A DNA stretch of 64,000 nt from Staphylotrichum longicolle (lineage: Eukaryota; Ascomycota; Sordariomycetes; Sordariales; Chaetomiaceae), in contig JAHCVI010000004.1 in the NCBI GenBank assembly GCA_019096155.1, positions 1,736,001 to 1,800,000 of the forward strand, read 5' to 3'. The notes beneath the pieces are model-generated. The model made no database searches, was not told where the DNA came from, and saw only the letters and a list, made by a program, of their open reading frames with translations. Both the position numbers and the translations under genes were made by a program. Shown in pieces: positions 35,712 through 46,859 of the stretch. Within the stretch, counting starts at the first letter, position 1; every line of letters starts with the position of its first letter.

Positions 35712-36239
35712 TAGATGTTAAGTGCGCGGAGGGAGGAAATGAGTTCTGTTCTTTTGTATATATTGTTGGGTGGTGGGGGGTTGTATATACGGGTCTTGTT
35801 GGTGAGGATGATTTGGCGGAGGAGATGGGCGTCGAATGTGGCTTGGCTGGGCCAAGAGGGTTTAGAGCATCAAAAGAGATGGGTTCGTGTTTTGTAAACA
35901 TAAACATGTATTATCTTTGCCGTTTGATCACGCATTATCACTCGTCCCAACTGCTTCTGATCAAGACGATGGTGTTCCTGGCGGTGGAGTGGTGAGGTAA
36001 AGCAGGAAATCTGTTGCCGGGATCTTGGCTTTGTAAGTTGAGAAGTTTTAATTGAGTGATTGGCGACGGGCCGGGGATTCCTGTGGTAACTATCACATCG
36101 CTCTTGACTTTTGGTTCCTGGTTAACTTCGCCAACTTCATGACTTCACGAGGTGTGGGGTAAAGGTTGGGGATCTCTGAATCCTATGGCTGCCTAAATTC
36201 TACATCTCTCACCCCAATGGCCAAAACATAACCTCCTCC
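35712..36239. other. Intergenic region upstream of the sirtuin gene
   Basis: 3' flank of the surface protein gene and promoter of the sirtuin. No gene is seen. Confidence 0.5.
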
Positions 36240-37370
36240 ATGCCTAGCCGCTCTTCCTCTTTCATTACCCGGTCCGTGAGGACGTTCTTCTCCCTCTCCC
36301 CATCCAAATCAAGACAGATGGCGCCCAACCCGGAGTACAACAGCATCCCGGCCTTTCACGCGAAGCTCGCCCGCAGCCGGCGCATCCTGGCCGTGTGCGG
36401 CGCCGGGCTCTCGGCCGCCTCCGGCCTCGCCACCTTCCGCGGCGCCGGCGGCCTGTGGCGGAACTACGATGCCACTGCATTAGCTTCTATTCAAGCATGG
36501 GAGAAGGACCCGGGGCTGGTGTGGATGTTTTATGCATATGTCAGTCCTGTCCCTGAAGCCGATCAAGAACGGAAACACATTCTAACCCCGACAACAGCGA
36601 CGACACATGGCTCTCCAAGCCAAGCCCAACAAAGGACACTACGCCCTCGCCGCCCTAGCAAAGCGCAACACAGACTTTATGTGTCTCACCCAAAACGTCG
36701 ACAGTCCGTTTCCCCCCTCCCTCCCCCCTCTTTCCGACACACAGCTAACCTACCTTTCACCCCAAACCCCAGACCTGCACCACCGCGCCTCCCACCCCTC
36801 CACCCAACTCAAGACCCTCCACGGCTCCCTCTTCACCCTCAAATGCGCCTCCCCGACCTGCCCCTTCACCGAGCCCTCCAACTTCGCCTCCCCGCTCTGC
36901 CGGCCCTCGCCCCCGCCGCCATCACCCTGCCCCCCTCGGAACCGCACCCCCTCCTCGACCCGTCCACGCCCCTCCCGCCCATCCCGCCCGCCGACCTCCC
37001 GCACTGCCCGCGGTGCGCGACCGCCCTCCTCCGCCCGGCCGTGGTCTGGTTCGGCGAGCCGCTCGACGCCGCCATGCTCGACGCCGTCGACGCGTGGATC
37101 GCGCGCGACGGCGGCGTGGACCTGGTGCTGGTGGTGGGCACGAGCGGGCTGGTGTGGCCGGCGGCCGGGTTCGCGGAGCGGGCGCGGCGGTCGGCGGGGC
37201 TGGGCACGAGCGTGGTGCACGTGAACCTGGACGCCGAGGACGCCGACAACGTGAGGAAGCTGGGGCGGGAGGACTTTGCGTTCGCCGGTGACGCGGGCGA
37301 GGTGTTGGCGGCGTTGCTGGAGCCGGTTATTGGCAAGTGGGAGGGCGAGGAGAGGGGGTTTGTGAGGTAG
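36240..37370 (+). CDS. SIRT5-type NAD-dependent protein deacylase, with a one-base frameshift in exon 3
   Basis: Exons are 36240-36539, 36598-36703 and 36773-37370 (introns 58 nt, GTCAGT; 69 nt, GTCCGT with GCTAAC branch). NAD-binding CGAGLSAASG at 53-62, QNVD at 132-135, catalytic His152 in TLHGSLF and the zinc cysteines C160 and C165 are visible. Tyr98 and Arg101 (YAYR) form the YxxR pair that in SIRT5 selects succinyl/malonyl lysines. The first 26 residues are Ser/Arg-rich and could be a mitochondrial presequence; a second Met at codon 27 could give a cytosolic form. Near 36901, after SNFASPLC, the frame breaks. The conserved rest (the CPRC zinc pair, PAVVWFGE, LVVGTSGLVWPAAGF) is one frame away and would rejoin with one added base. 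Corrected length would be about 334 residues. Confidence 0.82.
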   Translation: MPSRSSSFITRSVRTFFSLSPSKSRQMAPNPEYNSIPAFHAKLARSRRILAVCGAGLSAASGLATFRGAGGLWRNYDATALASIQAWEKDPGLVWMFYAYVSPVPEADQERKHILTPTTATTHGSPSQAQQRTLRPRRPSKAQHRLYVSHPKRRQSVSPLPPPSFRHTANLPFTPNPRPAPPRLPPLHPTQDPPRLPLHPQMRLPDLPLHRALQLRLPALPALAPAAITLPPSEPHPLLDPSTPLPPIPPADLPHCPRCATALLRPAVVWFGEPLDAAMLDAVDAWIARDGGVDLVLVVGTSGLVWPAAGFAERARRSAGLGTSVVHVNLDAEDADNVRKLGREDFAFAGDAGEVLAALLEPVIGKWEGEERGFVR

Positions 37371-38843
37371 GTAAGCTTGAGGGAAGAAGAGGGAGGTTAA
37401 AAACTGGGAGGATAGGTCAGAAATGGTTGTCCTGAGTTTAGGAGGGGAGGCTGGTCTTGGATTCGGAACGGATTCGGGAAGCGAAAGATTGGGTGGGAGA
37501 CGGGATGTAATGGGGGGGGATATCACATAGGACAAGAAGAGGAGGCCATGCGGAGAGAGGGGTCAGAGCGCGAGAGATGCAGTGCAATATGGGACAAATG
37601 GAAGGGGCGTGAGAGTAGAGATTGGTTACAACCGACCGGAATCACAGGACTGGCGGTTGATTACTGGTGACTACGACATGTTTGGGTTGAAGGCTTAGGA
37701 CCTGGCAACTGGGTTGTGGCGAAAACGGCACTTGGATAGGAAACTTGATCACATTTGATATGGGAGAGAGGGATAACTGCAGAGGAACAATACACAGATA
37801 GAAGACATCGACAGAACATCATGTCCATCCATCACTGATGAGCCAGCCTGCGTTACGGAAAGAGGATGAGAACCAAGCCGACCTCTCGCCATCTGTGTCA
37901 TTTACCACAAAAGCCTCTTTCATTTCAAGCTCAAACACTCGAAAGTGGAGAGAGGGGAGATGAGGTCGAGTTGTGACAATCTGGACCAACAGCCCCGGCA
38001 TCCTGACCTTCCGAGACATTGGGCTCAACGGAGCTCCACTGGGGCTGAACAACACGTGGGAGAGCCGCAACAACACAGGCGAGAAAGCGAACATGTATGG
38101 GCCCGGATCGGACAGCCGACATGGCGGAAAGGAACATCGTCACAGCTCAAGGCTTCCGTGGTCCACAACTCCGGCAGTCCACATCAGCAGTCCAACGGAG
38201 CACACAACACTGCATGAGAATCCGGGGGAAATCGTCACTCATACCAGTCAGTCAGCCAAAAACACACCATCTCGCCTTCGACGCTGTCCATTGTACTGTC
38301 TAGGTAGTCTAAATGCACCGCTGAGACAACCAACCACAAAATAAAATCATCCGCTCCAAGGTATCGATCGATCGGCATCACTCAAAGATCCGCTCCCCTC
38401 TCGGTCAGAAAAATCTCAAAACGCTCGATTCAAAACAACCAAAAAAACACACGCAAACTCTCTCATGACCCTCGTTCGTCACGCCGCCCATCTGCCGATG
38501 TACAAATGCCCTGCCTTGACGCTGTACCATTATGTACTCCAATTCCCCCATGCTGTATGCACCCCTTGTCTTGTCTTGACACTTTATTGACCCGTCCATC
38601 CGTCCGTCCGTCTGTCGAGTAAGAACTCTTCTCACACGGGGTGTTTGCGTCCGCTCGTTTAGTCCGTCTGACTGTCCCGGTGACCGGTATTAAAAACAAT
38701 GGTAACATGGCTAAGAATGGCCGTCTGTTGATGTGCTGAGCAGATCAACAGAGCAAAAAGGAGCGTGGCGAATGTGCAAAATAGCACCGGTCCGAGAAGC
38801 AGAACGACCCCGACATTCCCGTTAGGTAATGAGGAAGAGGCGC
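37371..38843. other. Convergent 3' intergenic region
   Basis: 1.5 kb between two genes ending toward each other. It contains a short CCGTCCAT/CCGTCCGT run near 38592-38615. No gene is seen. Confidence 0.5.
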
Positions 38844-40027
38844 TTAGAGAGCAAGGTAGCCGAGGAGAGCGGCAGCGCCGATGGCAGCCATGTTACCGAC
38901 CATGGTAGGGGCAGCGCCGGTGGACACGGACGTGGCAGCGGTGGTGGTGCCAGAGACCTGGTTGCCCGAGGTGCCGGTGGGCTTGATCGAGCCAGAGGTG
39001 ATAGTGCCGTTAGAGCTAGCAGAGTGCGACGACGTCAGGGTGGCGAGAGTGGTGGCCGACGAGCTGGGCTTGGCCGTGGTGCTGCCGGTGGGCTTGGCGG
39101 TCGAGGTCTTGGAGGTGCTGCTGGAGTCGGACTCCTCGCCGTTGTTAACAACCTTGATGCTCTGCCAGCTGCCGCTGCGGTCGGTGTAGTGGTACTCGGT
39201 GGCCTCGGTCGCGCCCTGGCCGCCCATGTAGTCGACGATGCGGAGGCTCTGGTAGTAGCCGTCGAAGGGGATGTCGCCAAAGTTGGCCAGACCACCGGCC
39301 CACTCGATGGTGCCCTGGGGCGCATCCTTGCGGCCAGCAACCCAGGTGCCGAGCTTGATCTGCATGGGAGACTGGGGGTAGCCGGCGCAGCCCTTGACGC
39401 CCGTGTTCATGAGCGTGCGGACGACGACGCCGTCGATGAGCCAGTCGAGCTGAGTGGGGGTCCACTTGATGGTGTAGGTGTGGAACTGGTTGACGGGGTC
39501 GGTGACGGGCGAGAAGCCACCACGGTCGTACGTGTCAGTGCAGCCCTTGCTGAAGAAGTTGGTCTGCACCTCGGTGAGGTCGCCGCCGAGCCACTCCCAG
39601 TCGATCTCGTCAAGGTCGTCCGACTGCAGCACGAAGCTGGTCACGATGCCCACGCCACGAGCAGCCCGCACCGTCACATCGACCTGGCCGAAAAAGATGT
39701 ACTTGGAGGACGAGATGGTGGGGGCGTCCGTCTCCTTGTTGATCGAGAAGACGGCGCCGAGGTTGTTGTCGTACTTCAGGCTGGTGCCATCGGCGACCTT
39801 GAAGAAGCTGTTGGCGCCCTTGCGGAAGTCGATGTCGACGGGCTTAGAGCCGACGGCCTTGGGGTTGGGGCACCCATCTATCACCAAGTCAGTCAGCCAC
39901 TCGAACTCAAAACCATGAAGCATTAGCAGGGCCACTCACCGCGCTTGGTGGGGTCGCAGTCGGTGAAGGTCTGAGCAGAGACCAGCGAGGCCGCGAGGGC
40001 CACGGTGGTGAGGAACTTGGGAAGCAT
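38844..40027 (-). CDS. GPI-anchored Crh-type cell wall transglycosylase, GH16
   Basis: Minus-strand exons are 40027-39940 and 39877-38844, giving 373 residues; the 62-nt intron has donor GTGAGT and ends GATAG. A signal peptide (MLPKFLTTVALAASLVSA) precedes a cysteine-containing start (QTFTDCDPTKRDGCPNP). The GH16 catalytic motif DEIDWEW is at 119-125, with Glu120 as nucleophile and Glu124 as acid/base. FHTYTIKWTPTQLDWLIDG and GTIEWAGG complete the beta-sandwich. A Ser/Thr-rich stalk (about 270-345) leads to a hydrophobic C-terminus (MAAIGAAALLGYLAL), the usual GPI attachment signal. Crh proteins link chitin to beta-1,6/1,3-glucan in the wall. The lack of an N-terminal chitin-binding module makes it Crh1/Utr2-like in core only. 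Confidence 0.92.
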
Positions 40028-42575
40028 CTTGGATGTGGTGTGTGTTGTGTTTGAGTATGTGTCTTCGCTGCAGGTTGTCTAGGAAGTCGGGGAGGTCTTG
40101 AGGGTATTAAGGCAAAGTGGTGGAGGCAAAAGCCGTAGCGAGTGTGTCAAAAAGGGAAAAAGTGCCAGAGAGGCTGTCAACGAGAGACTGGTGAAGATGA
40201 GATGGAAAAGCGATTGTAAGGGCCACGAATCCCGGGCTTGAGAAGCGATGATGGGCAAGAAAAAGAGGAGTGAGATGGAAGGTGCTGAGCGAGCAGGGCT
40301 CCATCATGGCTTTCAATGGACAGGTTGGTTGCCCCTTCCGGAGCCCCCTTTGCCCAGGGATTGTTGCTTCGTGTTGGCCCCTGCCCCTGGAAGGATTCTG
40401 GGGCCGCCCAGGGATGCCCAGGCCGGCGGGCAGCCTGCAGCCTGGCTCGCTCCAAAATCCGCAACAGAGTCAGCCAAATGTCACCTGCCAAAGCCGCTCA
40501 GGGACCTGACGCCGAGGGTGGCCGGCCAATCCCGTCGCGCACCGCTGCCCAGCCTGTCTTGGCGTGCAGGGGCTGCCTGCTCGCCCGTCCATGCTGCGCT
40601 TGACCACAAGAACCCTAGCTGCATCTCAGCAGCATGAGCCACTCTCAAATTTTGACTTGGCAATCTGGGCGCCTCTAGGCGTGATGCATTGGCGGTCCAA
40701 TAACGCAGCGGGAATACGAGCCGTTGACGCTTTGTCACCAGACTCCGAGGAGCCGGTAGCCGTGCAGTGCCTCCTTGTTGGAACCGTCTTCCCCGGGACA
40801 ACAACGAGATTTTGCTGGCCGGATTCAGAGGCGCGATGCGGTGTTCGCCGCCGTGTAACTATTTTTACTCTACCTCTTGTTCGATTCTGCGCTACACGTG
40901 TTGTGTGTGCATGACACAACACCGGCAGTTGGCCCCGCTGGCAGCCACATCGAGCCAAGCGCTGCGCTGTTGCTCACCCATCGTTGGGGAAATGAGAGCC
41001 AAGCCAACTCCATCCCGTGCTGAGACGTCAAATGTGGAACCCGGCCCTGGGCGGATCACCGGCACGAACGCATGCGACTTGGGGCCGTCCATCATGTTGT
41101 TTTGAGCTCAGCGAAAACAGCTTCTGTGTCATATCGAGCTCGAGTTCCACACATGATTTCATGGTTGCGAACTCGAAGCGCAGAGGTAGCTCGAGCGGCA
41201 CACGCCGAAAGGGGTCCTCCGGGATCTGGCCCAATCCCGACAAAGCCTCGTCAGCCCCCTGCCGCTGATCCGCTCCCAGTGCGCGGTTGGGCCGTCCCCG
41301 GCGTGCATCACGCAAATCGGCCCGCATTGCTGAGGGAGGTCGGCCGACTGCCAGCTGCAGCCGCCTTGCTGCAAACATTGGATGGCGGTCGCCACTTGCC
41401 AGCCACCGAAACAGTTTGCTGGGCCCTGCGAATCACTGCCCGAGCAAATCTGCGTTGTCCATTGGAGTCTTGCTCCCAGCTCCTGAAACAGCAGACCGGG
41501 CCAGCCAGGCTCCAAAACTCCTCCCCCTTTCGCGGGGCACTTTCCAGGGAGACAGGATCCTCCTTGGTGGCAGAAAATCCAAACACCCATCAAGTTTCGT
41601 GGGTAGCGAAGTTTCAAGATCTCCGTCCAGTTCCCGGTTTCACTCGCCCAGCGCAGACAGTCAATACGAGCCAGGAGGAAGAAAGATGCGCATGCGGACG
41701 GACCAACCTGACGAAGAGAGCAGGCTCACCGCAACGTTCCATCGATAACCCGAGTCACAAAGCATGAACAATGTTTCGCGGCCTCAGCACCCCTCGGCCT
41801 CGCCAGATTTTTTGGCCTGGAGCCGCAGTCCTGTACGGTGCACAGTCAGCACTCTGCGAGGGAGGGAGCTCCCTTACTTAGCGGGTGGGGTGAGATGTCT
41901 TCGTATTGACGCATCACGCGCAGCGGAAAAGGGGGCTGTGTGCTGGTTGCTCTGGCAAGAAATGCAAGAATGCAGACAAAAACAAGGCGAATATCGACCG
42001 AGACTCGGATTCGGGATTTGTGAGCACTTCATAAGAAATGCCGTTGCTATCTTTATCCCGCCGGGTCTAACTTCCATGGTTTGCTGCTCGGGTTCGGGTC
42101 GGTCGACGCCGTGCCCGACCTTTCTCGGCCCTCACGCTCAGCCCTGCGACCGGGGGTGCAGGCCCCGGCCGCTTCCGGGCCCAAGATCACCAGCAAACAT
42201 TGCGTCCAGAACATGTTGATAATCATGACTTGATCTTGCCTCTGGTAAACCGTGTGTTGCTCGGCAGAGCCGGCTGCCCAGAGTCAAAAAATTACGGAGT
42301 AATGGTTCAATTGGTTTGCGCTCTCCGTCCCGCTCCAGAGAGCACAAGAACCTTGCAGCAAAAACCCTGCAGCATGGCAAATGAAGGGTCATTTGTGATG
42401 TCTCGGCCATCTCGTCGCATTTGGGCGAATGTTGCGGTGAGCGGCTGGTTGGTCGTTTACTTGTATTATCACTCTGTCTGCTTACCCTCGACCGGCAACA
42501 AGCAGCAGCATTGGAAAACTATTCAAGTGGTAAAAAGGCATCACGATGAGGATGCAGCGAAAAAAGAAGTGGCTT
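40028..42575. other. 2.5 kb intergenic stretch upstream of the Crh gene
   Basis: Promoter of the Crh gene at left. No gene is recognised; open frames in all phases translate to motif-free sequence. Confidence 0.5.
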
Positions 42576-42669
42576 CTCTCCCGCCGGGAATTGAACCCGG
42601 GTCTCGAGCGTTGTTATGAGGGGCTTGCCCACTGACAAGCTCACATACTGACCACTATACTACGGAAGA
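42576..42669 (-). tRNA. tRNA-Asp (GTC) with a 22-nt intron
   Basis: The minus strand folds as a tRNA. The acceptor arm TCTTCCG pairs with CGGGAGA (one T-G pair), discriminator G at 42576. The D-arm region is GTATAGTGGTCAGTAT. Anticodon stem TGAGC pairs with GCTCG, and the T arm is CCGGG-TTCAATT-CCCGG. The loop reads TT-GTC-A, then an insert at 42632-42611 in the canonical position after base 37, then C. Spliced, the loop is TTGTCAC, so the anticodon is GTC for Asp codons. No CCA is encoded, as expected in eukaryotes. Confidence 0.92.
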
Positions 42670-44909
42670 GTTGTGGATGTGATCATCCACCGTAGCTGGT
42701 TGGTTGGCAGCGGGTCGAACTCCACAGTATATCTAGGTCCTTTAGCCACGTCACCTCGAACATTAGGGCCGATTGGTTGTTCCCAACTGCATTGCCATCG
42801 ATTTTCTCAGGACCTAAAGTATCACCAGAAAGAAATGTGTAGATCTTCGAGATTAGGTTGCTTCAGCTGCTCATGGCGTTTTCAGCACCAAGAACGTCGC
42901 AATGCCCGAGTCTTGCTGCGACAGACGTTGCCCGGTTGCCCGATAATCGATCCGAGGCCAGAGCTCGGTGCTCCGGCTTGGCACGGACCGGCCCGACACG
43001 AATTGCCCGATACGTTCGGATGGCATCCACTGATTTGTCCGACCTTTGCACTACCCGTCCTCACCAATTTCCTCAGTTTTCCGTTATCCTTTCCGTGTGA
43101 ACCTTAGGCTTTGCTTCGTGTGAAGAAGGTATCCTTCCCCGTCTCAAGCTTCGCTCCCTTTCCGAGAGTTCACCAGGAGAGCTCATTCCAAGATCGAACA
43201 CCCCAGAAAGCGGACAAACCGTCTCCGTCGTCTCAATTTCTCTCCTTGTACACGACTACTGTGACGCCGTTCGTAAACACCAACACGAAGCAGTCCAACC
43301 TCCATTTCCGAGACAGGACCTGCTCCACGACAGGCGATTACATCCCGGGAATATCGCATCCAGCAACAGCCGACGAGACGCAGCGGTCTCCCACCGCTCC
43401 CTCCACTGCCGCGAGACCAACTGCTGACGACGCCTCCTACTATTCCGTCAACTATTTCCGCAAGAAACCTATACCTCCCCACCCCTTGCGCATCAAATAA
43501 CCCCACCCAGCCTCCCAGGGGAAGCGCCCCCCCTCGCCCTCGCTCACTCCCGTTCCGTCTTGAATGGCGCCCGACACCAAGATTTGCTCGTAGTAAGGGT
43601 CGAGCTCAGTGATTGTCTTGACCACCCAAAACGATACAACACGGGTATGCTGTTCCCTCGACTCGTGTCTCGCTCCCCGCTGCTGACTCCCGGGGCCTCC
43701 GAGCCCGGGAGAAGCGAAGGTGGCAATGGCCATGCGAAACAAGAGGAAAATGTCCCATAATCTACCCGTGGACGGGGATAAAATGTAACGGCGGTTTCTT
43801 GGTGAGTAATAAAAATAGACTCTCTATACGTTCAAGGCTTGAGAGGTGCTTCGGGCACCAAAAGCGAGATGAGAGCGGAGAGAGAGCACCGATGGATGGG
43901 TAATATCTTGAGAATAAAATGGAAAGAGAACACTCAAGTCCATATCCAGTTAGCTAGAAGCAGCCGGGCTTCTGGTCGAGAGACGTAAGGATTTGGTTTA
44001 TTTGTCCCTAAGCTCTTCCGTTTTGAGGTTGCCCAAGGGTAACTCAAAACAAAAAAATCCCATGACTGTGATTCACTTCCGCATCTGCGTCTGATACCAG
44101 CGTCAACTGCCAGCGGTCTAGATTCCTCACAATCCTCGGCCCCCAAAAAAACCCAACCACTGCCTTTAGCATCAGGTCCCCTTTTTGGACTCTTCGCAGC
44201 GACCTGCTGACACCTAGATGACCCGGCTAGCGCGTGTGCTACTACAATAGCTTAACGCAATCATTCAAATGCTCCAAGTAGTAACAACACTTCTCAAATC
44301 CGCCCGTAGGAAAGAGAATTCTCAATTCCCGCAACAAAGCTGTAGCAAGGGCTCGTAGGGTCAAACTCTTCCCGAGCTTGCCCGAACCCACTCTACCATG
44401 ATCAAGACCATGCCAGAACTTCCCAGAGCCCTCTCCTCCCACGAACACCCCCAACAACGGCGGAAAGTTACCATTACAAATCCTATCACCCAAACTCCAC
44501 CATAGCCGAGAGCAGACCAAGTCCCTTCCCCATCACGCCACCTTTCTCAGCCGTCTCCTCGTGGGGTGTGTCCGAGCCCTCTCACCGTTACACAACACGC
44601 CCAACCTTGCGGCTAACTCGGAGGAATCCGTCCCCCCCCTAAAACCCAAGCGCATGAGAGCAAAAAGGCCGCCAAGCGGTGACACAACAGCAAGGGATTG
44701 ACGCCTGACAACACCTTCAGCGCAGGTGGTGCTGACGCACCGCGACCGGCCATCTCTTAGTATTCCCAAAGATGGGGAAGCTTGAGTCATTCGACCGGGG
44801 CGTGTACTCTGTGCTCTGGACTTGGAGCTGCAAGCTGGGTACGGTGTTGACTGACACCTGGGTGCCGTCGTTCTGTGATTCAAGATCAGGCTAGAGGTTT
44901 TGACTGCAG
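42670..44909. other. 2.2 kb intergenic stretch between tRNA-Asp and the tyrosinase gene
   Basis: No gene is supportable. A minus-strand frame (44883 down to 44242) is broken by a stop at about 44533, and its translation matches nothing I recognise. The rightmost part is the tyrosinase 3' flank. Confidence 0.5.
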
Positions 44910-46859
44910 CTAGGCTTGCCGCTGCAATGGACAGGTCAATGCTGAGAGAACTGACGAATGGAACATACCTTTCCGATCTCGATGGTCAAGTTTTCCTGGA
45001 GAAACAGGACCACTCTGGCCGGGGGCAAATCCTTCATGCTCTGGTTTCCAATGGGCACCTCCTGAAGGGGCAAGCTGATGGTGGCCACCCCCTCTTGGGG
45101 CATACCCAGCAACGCCATGCGCCCAACGACGGTCCCGCCAACCACAAGCCGCATGATCGATGGGAGCGGCATCTCGCTTCTGTCAACGACGATCTCCGCG
45201 GTGTAGTAGTGCCTAGCCTTGGAACGGCTCGCCGTGCTGAAGGACAGCATCTGGCCGAGGCTATTGGCACCCTTGCTATAGAGCGAGTTGACTTGCGCCC
45301 TGACGTGGCCAGCACGCGCTTCTGGCGGCATCGCCCAGTTGGGCATCTCTGGGTAGGTGTAGCCAAATCTGGTGATATTGGCAACCGTCTTGCTCGTGTG
45401 GAAATTGAGATTCTCGTCAAAAAAAGGCTTCAAGGGGCTGTCTGCTCCGACGGTGCTGTTTACAAGAGTTGCGTACTGGCCGGTCGAGTATCCGGTGACC
45501 GTGAAAATGGCTTCCTCGTTATGGATTACCTGCCACATTGCAACCAGCCGGTCAACGTTGCTGTGGTGCAACATGCTTCTCCGGTTAGCGTGGTAGTTCT
45601 GACGTTGGGGGTCAAGACATGACATACAAGATGGGGTCAAAGGCTGACCAGTTGAGATCGGAGAAGGTGCCATTGCACACCGACAAGGCATGGACAATAT
45701 TGTGGGGGAACTCGAAACTTGAAACGCGCCATCCGGAACTGTCGAATGTCTTGGTTCTCGCAAAGATATCGTACTATCCGCCGTTAGCCGCTGCCCAATG
45801 GTGATGTCCAGACAGGGGCGGAGAGTCCTGCCCGTCTCCGAGAGCGACTCTCGACGGAAATGACATACAACGTCACTGGTTAGATCTTGCGCTGCAGAAA
45901 TCATTCCCTCGTTTGACGCTGTAATGTTGCTCGTGGTATTTTCATTGCCGAGGCACCTGATTGTCTCAGTGCGAGTTGCTAAGAAGCCGCCAAAACTGGA
46001 CTCGACCGCAGGCCGCTTGAACTCGTAGCCCCGGAGAGGATTTGGGATCTCCAATATGCCACATGGCGCTCTCACGGTCACGTTGACTGTGTAGAGCGCA
46101 GGAGGCAGGGTAGGATCTGACGCCCAGTCCCAGTAAGGTTGCCGCAAAGTCTGGGCCGCGGCCACATACTCGGGCTGAAGGTCCGGAGGGTACTCGGCCG
46201 CAATTCTCACTGCATGAGAAACCAATACTTGCTGCGTGTGACGTTAGTGGACAAATCCACGAGCTTTGGAGTCTGTTCTCAAACCTCAAAGAGTGCCACG
46301 TATGGCCGGTGCCAGGTAACAAAGAGGAGGTCCTAGGTGTCTAGATCAGCTGACGGCTTGCCAGGGCGAGCATGTTAGGCACACATACACCGTGAGGGCA
46401 GAAGCCCGTGATTGGGGCACCATCTACATGGCAAACACCGTTCCACGCACTGTGAGGGAATCCATGGATACCTCGTCGAGGGTAAGTAGAGGCTTAGGCC
46501 AGTTTGGGAAGGGTATGGCTCAGGGGGTATGCATCAATACCTGTTATCCCAAAGTAGGAAAGCTCATCGGTCTCGTCGAGTGCCTTGAACTCTGACAAAG
46601 CGAGCATGTAGAGGTCCCTGTACGCAAATCAGACCATGTCCACGGGTCTTTAGTCAAGCTGCTGTGTCAGGTGTTACCACTGCGGCCCTCCCCGTGCCCA
46701 GAGGGTGTTGATGTTGAGCCTCGCGGGCACCTGACCTGTGATTTTGTCGATGCCGGTTTTGACGCCAACCACGGGGAAGGGGGAAGCAGCGGGAGCAGGG
46801 GCTGAATGGACCCCCACCCATGAGAGAGCTGAAATGATGCAGATTGACGTCCTCCACAT
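44910..46859 (-). CDS. Secreted tyrosinase (type-3 copper monophenol oxidase)
   Basis: Eight minus-strand exons: 46859-46678, 46617-46541, 46471-46389, 46332-46285, 46231-45869, 45773-45628, 45575-44969 and 44921-44910, giving 505 residues. All junctions keep frame. The signal peptide is MWRTSICIISALSWVGVHSA. CuA ligands are His89 (GIHGFPHS), His113 in FCPHG (CxH thioether pattern with Cys111) and His122 in WHRPY. CuB ligands lie in PHNIVH (HxxxH) and MLHHSNVDR, so all six are present. The enzyme oxidises phenols to o-quinones, as in melanin formation, here outside the cell. It is shorter than the intracellular Neurospora-type enzyme because the long C-terminal lid domain is absent. The last exon encodes only RQA and a stop; reading through its intron instead would end at 44936. 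Confidence 0.87.

Noticed and set aside
38829..39926. A 365-codon plus-strand open frame
   Set aside because: Antisense to the Crh GH16 gene, which has a signal peptide, DEIDWEW and GPI signal.
44242..44883. Minus-strand frame with a GxGSGK-like string
   Set aside because: Interrupted by a stop at about 44533; the P-loop resemblance is isolated and no ATPase motifs follow.
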